From Brevundimonas sp. UBA2388 (lineage in GTDB: Bacteria; Pseudomonadota; Alphaproteobacteria; Caulobacterales; Caulobacteraceae): a stretch of DNA of 6,595 nucleotides. Shown piece by piece: positions 1-5,431 of the stretch. A model generated the notes under the pieces. It was not told the DNA's origin. It saw only the letters and a list, made by a program, of their open reading frames with translations, and ran no database searches. The position numbers and the translations under genes are program-made. How positions within the stretch are numbered: the stretch's first letter is position 1; each line of letters begins with the position of its first letter. Where the stretch lies: contig DDSO01000012.1 in assembly GCA_002343425.1 (NCBI GenBank), positions 1-6,595 of the forward strand. Direction: 5' to 3'.

Positions 1-189
1 GCCGACGGCCTGCTCGACGACGCCGACCTGCCCGACGACCTGATCGGCCGCGTCACCGCCCGCCACGGCGAGCGCGGCTTCGTCGAGATGGCACTGGTCG
101 TCGGCTTCTACCGCATGGTCGCGACCTTCATCGCCGCGACCGGGCTGGTGCTGGAAGAGGAGGACGTGGTGAGCGGCTGGCGCGGGTGA
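1..189 (+). CDS. Carboxymuconolactone decarboxylase (AhpD-like) family protein, 3' end
   Basis: The window opens inside a reading frame that runs 62 codons to a TGA at 187-189. The visible C-terminus has an acidic Leu/Asp stretch, then ARHGERGFVEMALVVGFYRMV and a short tail ending in GWRG. The pattern 'G.RGFVE..L.VG.YRMVA' matches the last two helices of carboxymuconolactone-decarboxylase-like proteins, where a helix with L.G.Y.M packs against the all-helical core. The catalytic CxxC or acid/base region would lie upstream, outside the window, so peroxidase-like and decarboxylase-like members cannot be told apart. The gene converges on the toxin-antitoxin pair with a gap of only 24 bp. The family call rests on about 60 residues and is moderately sure. 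Confidence 0.65.
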   Translation, partial: ADGLLDDADLPDDLIGRVTARHGERGFVEMALVVGFYRMVATFIAATGLVLEEEDVVSGWRG

Positions 190-213
190 AGGGGGCCGGC
201 CCTCGGGCCACGG

Positions 214-561
214 TCATGCGGCCTGGAGCAGAAACTCGACCTTGATCGCCTCGTAGGGAAACTCGAGCTGCCCGCCTTCGCTGCGTACCAGCACGCCGGC
301 TTCGAACAGGGCGGCAAGGTCGCCGTGAACGGCCTTGATGTCGCGCCCGACCCGTCTGGCGGCCTCACGAACCGACAGCGGGCCGGCGCCACACATCGCC
401 TTGAGCAGGGCCCAGCGCTTCGCGGTCAGGACCTTCCACAGCAGCTCGGGGTTCGAGAATGAGATCCGGTCCCCCTTCGAGGGCTTGCCGGTCTTCCAGG
501 CGGCGACGAAGTCGGACATGGTGGACTGCGGGTCACGAACATCAAGCGTCACGGTCTTCAC
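214..561 (-). CDS. TumA-type antitoxin, HVO_A0114-like winged-helix DNA-binding protein
   Basis: This 115-residue protein has a winged helix-turn-helix in its second half. Helix 1 is around residues 45-56 (LTAKRWALLKAM), the HTH spans about 61-87 (PLSVREAARRVGRDIKAVHGDL) and the wing is about 90-105 (VLVRSEGGQLEFPY). The combination of 'RISF.NPELLW.VLT.KRW.LL' with 'REAARRVGRD.KAVH.DL..L..AGVL' is typical of the MarR-like regulators paired with TumE toxins. The likely start is GTG at 561, with GAGG about 8 nt upstream. That start lies inside the end of the toxin gene (20-nt overlap), so the two are translationally linked. The expected role is to neutralise the toxin and repress the shared promoter through the repeats at 773-803. 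The residues around 15-35 are probably the toxin-contacting or flexible part (inference). Confidence 0.75.
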   Translation of the reverse strand: MKTVTLDVRDPQSTMSDFVAAWKTGKPSKGDRISFSNPELLWKVLTAKRWALLKAMCGAGPLSVREAARRVGRDIKAVHGDLAALFEAGVLVRSEGGQLEFPYEAIKVEFLLQAA

Positions 562-760
562 GCTGGTACCTCGCGATGTCTCGTTGAAAGGCGGCGATCA
601 GCTGCTCGGGGGACTCGAAAGTGAAGGCGCTCTCCTTGCCTCTGTAGTGACGGTGATCCCCCTTGCCCGCCTCGTTGTCGTAGCGCAGGACGCACTCACC
701 GCGAACGAACGATGTCTCCGTGTAGGGAATGCGTCGGCGCAGGAGTTCGATCGCCTTCAT
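542..760 (-). CDS. TumE-family toxin of a type II-like toxin-antitoxin pair, apparently shortened
   Basis: This 72-residue protein starts at ATG 760 and carries the TumE/DUF6516 signature RYDNEAGKGDHRHY (residues 26-39), followed by F.FESPEQLIAAFQRDI. A TTG at 778 would lengthen it to 78 residues, but that codon lies inside the predicted promoter, so I prefer the ATG. From memory, family members are about 95-110 residues and have a 'W..P.PV..S.H.YKYRL' stretch between the N-terminal strand and the YDNE motif. Here ETSFV runs directly into RGECVLRYDNE (residues 15-30), so about 25 residues appear to be missing. The toxin may be inactive or a compact variant. The molecular target of the family is not clear to me. 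It is the first gene of the pair, and its 3' end overlaps the antitoxin gene. Confidence 0.7.
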   Translation of the reverse strand: MKAIELLRRRIPYTETSFVRGECVLRYDNEAGKGDHRHYRGKESAFTFESPEQLIAAFQRDIARYQREDRDA

Positions 761-768
761 CGTTGGCC

Positions 769-797
769 ATGATGACAACGGTGCAGCGCGTTGTCAA
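769..797 (-). promoter_or_regulatory. Promoter of the toxin-antitoxin operon
   Basis: On the minus strand TTGACA (797-792) is followed after 17 nt by CATCAT (774-769), which has 6/6 and 4/6 matches to the sigma70 hexamers. The predicted transcription start is near 762, only about 2 nt before the ATG at 760. The toxin mRNA would therefore be leaderless or nearly so, which fits the lack of a Shine-Dalgarno sequence there. Confidence 0.5.
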
Positions 798-803
798 CGG
801 TGC
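773..803. promoter_or_regulatory. Compound inverted/direct repeat operator over the toxin-antitoxin promoter
   Basis: TGACAACG (773-780) and CGTTGTCA (789-796) form a perfect 8-bp inverted repeat with an 8-nt spacer, 16 bp centre to centre. CAACGGTGC also occurs as a direct repeat at 776-784 and 795-803, with a 19-bp phase or nearly two helical turns. The array covers the predicted -35 and the spacer toward the -10. This is where a winged-helix antitoxin would be expected to bind for autorepression (inference). Confidence 0.6.
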
Positions 804-880
804 CAACACCGGGGACTGCAGGGCCGGCGGCGACCTTCATTGCCGTGACCAGGTGGGCTGAGCGCGCCTCCTCCCGCCCC

Positions 881-1258
881 TCACCACCGCGCCGCGAACG
901 ATCCTCCGTCGAAGCGCGCATCACGCGTCACCGCGCCCAGGTCGACGAACTCGAAGTCGCTCATGCGCAGCGTCTGCAGCTGCGTGATCGTCGAGCCGCT
1001 CCAGGCGGCGCTCGGGTCGCCTTGCACGTAGAGGTCGCTGCCGATGTCGGCCACATAGAGGCCGTGCCGCTGCATCGCGGTGGCGAGCGCCCTGGCCTGC
1101 GTCGTCCAGTTCGACGGCACCGTGAAGCCGGCCTTCAGCCGCAGCAGCGCTCCGAACGGGATGCCACCGGCGCTGTTGCCGGCGCGGTGACGGGCCGGCC
1201 AGACATAGGTGTTCGCGAGCACCGCGTCGCGGAAGGTGACGCGCAGCGCGTGCGGCAC
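881..1258 (-). pseudogene. 3' remnant of an unidentified, probably secreted protein gene
   Basis: A 125-residue frame (GTG at 1258, TGA at 881-883) reads like real protein, with PHALRVTFRD, YVWPARHRAG, GIPFGALLRLKAGF, a helix TQARALATAMQRHGLYVADIGSDLYVQG and a tail MSDFEFVDLGAVTRDARF. I recall similar 'HALR(F/V)T... PFG..LRLKA.F ... GL.VADIGS..YVQG' blocks at the C-termini of larger bacterial secreted proteins of unknown function, so this should be the last fifth or so of a longer gene. Going upstream, sense can be traced only to about 1264 (GEVPHALR). Beyond that the bases belong to the TonB receptor on the other strand. No Shine-Dalgarno sequence or promoter serves the GTG, so I call it a truncated remnant. 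The exact family is unidentified. Confidence 0.6.
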
Positions 1259-1261
1259 CTC

Positions 1262-2917
1262 GCCGGCGGCGGCCTCGGCGTCGTCGTCGACGGCTTCCTC
1301 GGCGACGACTGGCGCTGGACCCTCAGCGGCAACTACGACCGCGTCGAAACCGACACCCTCAGCGGCCGGGGCTTCGCCAACGTCGGTCCGTTCCAGGCGC
1401 GCCTCGACGCCAACGACCCGACGGCCAACCCGTTCGGCATCCTGTCACCGTCTGACTTCGTCCGCCTCCCCGACGACACCGCCAACTCCGTGTCCCAGGT
1501 CCTGTCGACCGAACTGGTTCTGAACGGCGACGTCTACGACCTGCCCGCCGGCGGGATCAGCTCCACCTTCCGGATCGGCGCCGACACCCGGTCGCTGGAT
1601 TCCACCAGCTTCCGCTCGGGCCTGACCACCGAACGCTCCCAGTCGCGCGACCGCCTCAACAGCCAGGCCAGCTTCAGCATTCCCATCGCCAGTCGCCGCC
1701 GCGATGTCCTGACCTCAATCGGCGACCTGTCGGCCAATTTCAACGCCGGATATGAGGAGCTGTCGGACTTCGGCGGCCTGACCACCCTCGGCTTCGGCGT
1801 CAACTGGTCGCCCATCGAGCCGCTGTCGCTCAACGTCAGCTACACCGACGAGCACGGCGCCCCGTCGATCTCGCAGCTCAACGACCCGACCGTCTCCACC
1901 TTCAACGTCCCGGTGTTCGACTTCGCCACCAACCAGACGGTGCTGGTCACCCGCACCGACGGCGGCAATCCGAACCTGAACTCGGACAACCGTCAGGTCT
2001 GGAAGGCCGGCTTCAATCTCAAGCCCTGGTCCGAGACCGACTTCCGGGTCAGCTCGACCTGGACGTACAGCCTGACCGAAGACGCCATCGCCGCCTTCCC
2101 GACCCTGACACCGGGTCTTGAGGCCGCCCTCCCCGGCCGCTTCACCCGCGATGCCGGCGGCAATCTGATTTCTTTCGACGCCCGCCCGCTGAATTTCGAG
2201 CGGTTCGAGCGTCAGGACATCCGCACGGGCTTCAACTACTCCCGCGCGTTCGGCGCGCCCAATCCGGCCGCGGCGCCCCTGCCCGGCGCCCCCGGCAGCG
2301 CCCGTCCGCCCATGGGCGGCGGCATGCCGATGCGGATCGAAATGCGCAGCGAGGGCGGCGGTCCCCCGCCCGGCGGCGGCGGCGGCCAGATGCGGATGGG
2401 CGGCGGACGCGGCATGGGCGGCATGCAGCCCGGTCAGGGCCGCTTCAACCTGTCGATCTACCATACGTATCGTCTGCAGGATGAGATCGTCATCGCCGCC
2501 GGCCTGCCCGTCCTCGACCTGCTGGACGGCGCCGCCACCGGCGCGCGCGGCGGTACGTCCCGCAACGAAATCCAGGCCCAGGGCGGCGTCTTCCGCAACG
2601 GCATGGGCGCCTTCGTCAACGCCAACTGGCGCGAGGGCACCCGCGTCGACGGCGGAACCGGCCCGGACCTGAATTTCGCGGATCAGGCCACGGTCAATCT
2701 GAACGTCTTCATCGACCTGAACTCCCAGGCCTCATGGGTGGCCAAATTCCCGTGGCTGAAAGGCTCGCGGGTCAATTTCGGGGTCCAGAACCTGTTCGAC
2801 ACCCGGCCCGAGGTCACCTCCAGCGCCGGCGGCGACGTGCCCCTGAACTATCAGCCCGACTACCTCGACCCCCAGGGCCGGGTCGTCAGCCTGACGTTCC
2901 GCAAGATCCTCTTCTAG
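1262..2917 (+). pseudogene. TonB-dependent outer-membrane receptor, 5'-truncated (barrel part only)
   Basis: From about 1262 this frame encodes some 551 residues of a TonB-dependent receptor beta-barrel. It has alternating strands (WRWTLSGNYDRVE, LTTLGFGVNWSPIEPLSLNVSYTDEH), the conserved DGGNPNLNSDNRQVWKAGFNLKPW segment, and the C-terminal VNFGVQNLFDTRPEV ... YQPDYLDPQGRVVSLTFRKILF, with the terminal Phe used for BAM insertion. The signal peptide, TonB box, plug domain and first strands are missing, roughly 350-450 residues compared with usual relatives. The frame is open back to a TTG at 791, but 791-1258 is the antisense of the remnant at 881-1258 and gives Arg/Ala-rich nonsense, so a 708-codon gene call here would be wrong. 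Residues about 351-393 (2312-2437) are a Gly/Met/Pro-rich insertion. The substrate is unknown, and the product is probably not functional as it stands. Confidence 0.75.
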
Positions 2918-3014
2918 GGAGTAGGCATTAGGAATTAGGGATCAGGAAGAGTGAGCTGGCGGAGGCACACGCGGCGCTCCTAATTCACATTTCCTAATTC
3001 CTACTGCCTACTCC
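2918..3014. repeat. Heptad inverted-repeat element, copy 1
   Basis: Four 7-bp units run on the plus strand from 2918 to 2945 (ggagtag, gcattag, gaattag, ggatcag). Five in-phase units face them on the minus strand from 3014 to 2980 (ggagtag, gcagtag, gaattag, gaaatgt, gaattag). The arms 2918-2938 and 2994-3014 pair at 20 of 21 positions around a 55-nt spacer. The element fills the gap between two convergent genes. The receptor's TAG (2915-2917) ends the preceding heptad-like cttctag, and the TAG of the small minus-strand gene (3008-3010) is part of a heptad. It could act as a bidirectional transcript-end hairpin, though there is no clear T-run. Confidence 0.75.
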
Positions 3015-3316
3015 CTCTTCTTCCCCCACCGCCGCTTCGGCTCCTCCCCCTTCGCCTTGGCCGCGATCTCCTTCAGCTTGCGGCCCTGCATGGCCGACAG
3101 GGCCTGCCCCGGCGCGCCCAGTTCCGGGTCGCCGAAGGCGCGGCCGTGAGTCTTCACCCGCTCGGACACCGAGTCGAGAAACTCCCCCTCCCATTCGGAC
3201 AGCGAAACGCCCGCCTTCTCTGCCGAGCGGCGGGCGCGTCTGAGGGCGTTCAGGGCCGCCCGCTGGGCCGCCTTGCGCTGGGCTTCGAAGGGGTTGGCGG
3301 GCGGTTTGCGCTTCAA
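3008..3316 (-). CDS. Small basic protein of unknown function
   Basis: Read from TTG 3316 this encodes about 102 residues that look like genuine protein but belong to no family I recognise. It begins KRKPPANPFEAQRKAAQRAALNALRRARRSAEKAG, a strongly basic Ala/Arg helix. The middle is SLSEWEGEFLDSVSERVKTHGRAFGDPELGAPGQALS, and the tail is lysine-rich (KLKEIAAKAKGEEPKRRWGKKRE). There is no signal peptide or membrane segment, so it is probably cytosolic and its charge allows nucleic-acid binding (inference only). The start is uncertain. TTG 3364 has GAGGGG 5 nt upstream, but it would translate the flanking heptad repeat as IPHPCSLIP, while TTG 3316 lacks a Shine-Dalgarno sequence. The gene sits between two heptad elements, downstream of gapR on the same strand. 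Confidence 0.6.
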   Translation of the reverse strand: MKRKPPANPFEAQRKAAQRAALNALRRARRSAEKAGVSLSEWEGEFLDSVSERVKTHGRAFGDPELGAPGQALSAMQGRKLKEIAAKAKGEEPKRRWGKKRE

Positions 3317-3321
3317 GGCAG

Positions 3322-3414
3322 GGATGAGGGAACAGGGATGAGGGATTAGTCGATGATCGGCCAAGACTGCCCCTCATCCCTAATCCCTAATCCCTAATCC
3401 CTCATCCCTGAAAG
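3322..3414. repeat. Heptad inverted-repeat element, copy 2, with G-tract runs on both strands
   Basis: The plus-strand heptads at 3322-3349 are ggatgag, ggaacag, ggatgag and ggattag. After a spacer, the plus strand shows ctcatcc, three ctaatcc and ctcatcc at 3373-3407, which are the same heptads on the minus strand. Arms 3322-3349 and 3380-3407 pair at 25 of 28 positions. The plus arm has GGG runs at 3321, 3328, 3335 and 3342. The minus arm has six GGG runs (CCC at 3371, 3378, 3385, 3392, 3399 and 3406), all separated by 4-nt loops, which meets the G-quadruplex rule. The element starts within 10 nt of the gapR stop and reaches the start region of the next gene. Confidence 0.8.
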
Positions 3415-3690
3415 TCAGATCTCGCCGAGCGCCGAGAGGTACAGATCGAGGATCGCATCCTCCTCCTGCCGCTTGGCCTTGTCCTGCTTGCGGATGCGGA
3501 TGACCTTGCGCAGGATTTTCACGTCATAGCCCTCGCCCTTGGCCTCGGCGAAGACCTCCTTCATGTCGGCCATGACCGCGGCCTTGTCTTCCTCGAGCCG
3601 CTCGAGGCGCTCGATGACGGTGCGCAGACGGCCCTGGGCGGCGGACGTCAGGACGTCGGGCGAGGAATCGAAGGAAGCGTCGTCAGCCAA
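3415..3690 (-). CDS. gapR: GapR, DUF2312 nucleoid-associated protein
   Basis: This 91-residue DUF2312 protein closely resembles Caulobacter GapR as I remember it: MADDA start, a long coiled coil (AAQGRLRTVIERLERLEEDKAAVMADMKEVFAEAKGEGYD, residues about 17-56) and the near-invariant tail RKVIRIRKQDKAKRQEEDAILDLYLSALGEI. GapR forms a clamp of dimers around AT-rich, overtwisted DNA ahead of moving polymerases and replication forks. It stimulates gyrase and topoisomerase IV, which supports replication and cell-cycle progression. The length equals the family norm (about 89-91). The start is TTG at 3690, with GGAG (3698-3701) 7 nt upstream, and it preserves the family N-terminus. The gene lies downstream of rpmJ but is separated from it by a terminator and has its own candidate promoter. 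Confidence 0.92.
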   Translation of the reverse strand: MADDASFDSSPDVLTSAAQGRLRTVIERLERLEEDKAAVMADMKEVFAEAKGEGYDVKILRKVIRIRKQDKAKRQEEDAILDLYLSALGEI

Positions 3691-3759
3691 GGGAGAACTC
3701 CGGGAAAAATCACGCCCTCAAACAGGCCGAAGGCCGTCAGGGCAAACAAACGTGTGGGA

Positions 3760-3788
3760 CGCTAACCACGCCAAAGCGCGCGACTCAA
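3760..3788 (-). promoter_or_regulatory. Candidate gapR promoter overlapping a GANTC methylation site
   Basis: On the minus strand TTGAGT (3788-3783) is followed after 17 nt by TTAGCG (3765-3760), about 70 nt upstream of the gapR start. The -10 is weak. GACTC (3782-3786), a CcrM-type GANTC site, overlaps the -35. In Caulobacterales such sites can make a promoter responsive to GcrA and methylation state (known for the group, inferred here). Confidence 0.35.
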
Positions 3789-3811
3789 CGATCGCTGGGG
3801 GCAGACGCGAA

Positions 3812-3839
3812 AAAGGCTGCGGACAAGTCCGCAGCCTTT
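3812..3839 (-). terminator. Intrinsic terminator of rpmJ
   Basis: A perfect 12-bp stem (AAAGGCTGCGGA at 3812-3823 pairing with 3828-3839) closes a 4-nt loop. On the minus strand the stem runs into a stretch of five Ts before CGCG, about 40 nt after the rpmJ stop. This is the clearest rho-independent terminator in the window. It separates rpmJ transcription from gapR. Confidence 0.85.
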
Positions 3840-3875
3840 GGAATTTCGAACCGCGCCGTGAGGCGTGGAGAGACC

Positions 3876-4001
3876 TTAGCCCTGCTTCGCCTTGAAGCGC
3901 GGGTCGGTCTTGTTGATCACATAGACGACGCCCTTGCGGCGAACGACCTTGCAGTCGCGGTGGCGACCCTTGAGCGACTTGAGCGAGCTGCGGACCTTCA
4001 T
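3876..4001 (-). CDS. rpmJ: 50S ribosomal protein L36 (bL36)
   Basis: This 41-residue protein, [39 protein letters not shown], is a bL36 of the zinc-free or 'C-minus' kind. The CxxC...C...H zinc ribbon of classical L36 is lost: only one Cys (residue 17) remains, and the later metal ligands are replaced (INKTDPRFK). L36 binds 23S rRNA in the large subunit near the elongation-factor site and is one of the last proteins to join. The start is ATG 4001, with AGGA about 9 nt upstream. The open frame further upstream (to 4217) is not coding. As in many alphaproteobacteria, the gene stands alone rather than in the spc operon. It has its own strong promoter and terminator. Confidence 0.95.
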   Translation of the reverse strand: MKVRSSLKSLKGRHRDCKVVRRKGVVYVINKTDPRFKAKQG

Positions 4002-4064
4002 GGTCGTCGTCCTGAGGCAAAACAAAACAGAAAAGCCGCGGGACGAACCTGCGGCGGAGCGGTG

Positions 4065-4093
4065 CGTATAGAGAGGCTTCCGGGAATCGTCAA
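4065..4093 (-). promoter_or_regulatory. Sigma70-type promoter of rpmJ
   Basis: On the minus strand TTGACG (4093-4088) and TATACG (4070-4065) are separated by exactly 17 nt, giving 5/6 and 4/6 matches to consensus. The predicted transcript start is near 4058, which leaves a 5' leader of about 57 nt before the ATG at 4001. A GAATC (4084-4088, GANTC type) touches the downstream edge of the -35. Confidence 0.7.
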
Positions 4094-4108
4094 CCGGGCA
4101 CTGAAGGG

Positions 4109-4161
4109 CGTCCGCAAGGCGGGAGTGGCCAGAGGTCCGGTATGGGTGGTTAGCGGACATT
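4109..4161. repeat. GTCCGC...GCGGAC intergenic motif, downstream copy
   Basis: CGTCCGCAAGG (4109-4119) and GCGGACATT (4153-4161) lie between the kinase stop and the rpmJ promoter, with GTCCGC and GCGGAC in inverted arrangement. The same 11-mer recurs at 5438-5448, and the reverse complement of the 9-mer recurs at 5468-5476, upstream of the kinase. I recall motifs of this kind (GGGTCGAAAGCGGACATT-like) as common alphaproteobacterial intergenic relics. Their function is unknown. Confidence 0.35.
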
Positions 4162-4182
4162 GGATGCAGCCCAACATCGACC

Positions 4183-5250
4183 TCAGACGCTTTGGAGCGT
4201 CTTTCCAGGATGGACACTCAACAATCCCGCCGTCTGTAGGTGGACCACTGAAACCCCGGTTCCAGGGTTCAAGTCATAGACCGTGATCGTCGCGACAAGC
4301 TGCTTTGCCAGGGCTTTTATAATGGCTGACCCCAAGCCATACGCGGCATCCACCCTGCCGTTCTGCATCCCAATGCCATCGTCGCAGACCGACAGCGCCC
4401 AGCCGTCGTTCTCGGATTGATAGTCCACCAGGACGCTACCAGTCCCTCCGTTCGGGAAGGCATATTTCAGTGCGTTGATGACGAGCTCGGTAACGACAAG
4501 GCCGATGCTTACGGACATTTCTCCAGGCATAGCCCCATCGTCGCCCGTGACCTGGATGTGGATGCGTTCGCTGTCATGGGTCATGGACGCCCCGATGCTC
4601 TCGCAAATCCCCTCAAGATAGGGGCGAATAACCACCTCATTCGTTGATGAAGACGCCAACTGCCGCTGGAGAGAGGCAACGGACATGATCCGCTGGTGTG
4701 CCGCTTGGAGGTGGACGCGGCCCTCCTCCGACGTGACGGATCTTGCGTCCTGGAGCAGCAGGCTCGCGATGATCTGGAGGCTGTTTGCGACCCGGTGCTG
4801 GATTTCGCCGAGAAGCACTTCCTTGTCGTGAATGAGGTCAGCCCTGCACTTGGCGCAGGCGCGCGCCTCTGTCTCGTCGATCACAGTCACCAGAACACGC
4901 AGCTGCGTCGGTTCCGCAAAGGACAGGCGTTGGGACTTTAGGACCAGATTCTGGACTGTGCCGGTGGGGCCGGCCAAATCCAACTCGAGGCCCTGAAAGT
5001 CCACACCCCCGGTCATCGACAGGGCAAGGGCGGATCGGAGGTCCGGACGGTCCCATTCGCCTTGGTTCAAGCTGAACAACGACTGTCCTACGACGTCCTC
5101 CGGTCCTCGTCCGAAGGCTGACAGGAAGGAGTCGCTTGCAGCGACAATCTCCCTATCGGAGTCGAGCAGCAGGAGTGGCGCCTTTGATGCGGCGATGACC
5201 GCGAGTGCCAAGGCCTTGGCCGCATCTTCAGATAGAGGATTGGTCGCCAT
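4183..5250 (-). CDS. Cytosolic PAS-domain sensor histidine kinase, HisKA_2 family
   Basis: Counted from ATG 5250 the protein has 355 residues. A PAS domain spans about 20-125 ([22 protein letters not shown]...) and lacks the NCRFLQ cysteine motif of LOV domains, so its signal is unknown. The dimerisation/phosphoacceptor helix follows as [23 protein letters not shown] with His152, typical of HisKA_2 (HRxxNxLQ). The ATPase domain has its N box at [11 protein letters not shown] (Asn259), G1 at DDGIGM (about 290-295) and G2 at YGLGSAI (about 304-310). No membrane segment is seen. The frame is open to GTG 5328, and ATG 5286 is another possibility. The GTG lies inside the EcfG promoter, and ATG 5250 has a GGGGGG stretch upstream, so I chose 5250. 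Kinases of this class (PhyK, LovK) often phosphorylate PhyR, and no response regulator gene adjoins it here. Confidence 0.88.
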   Translation of the reverse strand: MATNPLSEDAAKALALAVIAASKAPLLLLDSDREIVAASDSFLSAFGRGPEDVVGQSLFSLNQGEWDRPDLRSALALSMTGGVDFQGLELDLAGPTGTVQNLVLKSQRLSFAEPTQLRVLVTVIDETEARACAKCRADLIHDKEVLLGEIQHRVANSLQIIASLLLQDARSVTSEEGRVHLQAAHQRIMSVASLQRQLASSSTNEVVIRPYLEGICESIGASMTHDSERIHIQVTGDDGAMPGEMSVSIGLVVTELVINALKYAFPNGGTGSVLVDYQSENDGWALSVCDDGIGMQNGRVDAAYGLGSAIIKALAKQLVATITVYDLNPGTGVSVVHLQTAGLLSVHPGKTLQSV

Positions 5251-5316
5251 TGCAGCCCCCCGCAGAGCCAAGGCTGGCTTGCGCATAGCGCAACGCCCAG
5301 GCCCAGCCAGTCGGCT

Positions 5317-5341
5317 AACGACGATCACGTACCATGGTTCC
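5317..5341 (-). promoter_or_regulatory. EcfG (sigma-T) general-stress promoter of the histidine kinase gene
   Basis: On the minus strand GGAAC (5341-5337) and CGTT (5320-5317) are separated by exactly 16 nt, a full match to the alphaproteobacterial EcfG consensus GGAAC-N16/17-CGTT. The transcript would begin near 5309, which gives a 5' leader of about 58 nt to ATG 5250. It implies that the kinase gene is induced by the general stress sigma factor. Confidence 0.65.
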
Positions 5342-5431
5342 GCTCAGGCCGCGAGTTCGTAGCAACGGCTCTGCAATGAGAAGCAGTGCGAAACAGTCCG
5401 GGCGACGACCAATGCGATATTGCCGAGCCGT

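Noticed and set aside
193..209. GGCC-rich palindromes between the first gene and the antitoxin gene
   Set aside because: Loops of 0-2 nt and no T-run. High GC makes such GGCC pairs frequent.
1715..2464. 249-codon minus-strand open frame inside the receptor gene
   Set aside because: It is the antisense of a clear beta-barrel sequence. Its Ala/Gly/Arg-rich, repetitive product is typical of GC-rich shadows.
3322..3407. Heptad arrays as a CRISPR array
   Set aside because: The repeat unit is 7 bp with no spacers and the repeats face each other. No cas genes are present.
4185..4202. Hairpin AGACGC/GCGTCT at the kinase stop codon
   Set aside because: Only 6 bp, overlaps the last codons, and no T-run follows on the minus strand, so it is unlikely to be a terminator.
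3858..4286. Plus-strand open frame across rpmJ and the kinase 3' end
   Set aside because: It is antisense to L36 and runs through the rpmJ promoter. No protein-like features are seen.
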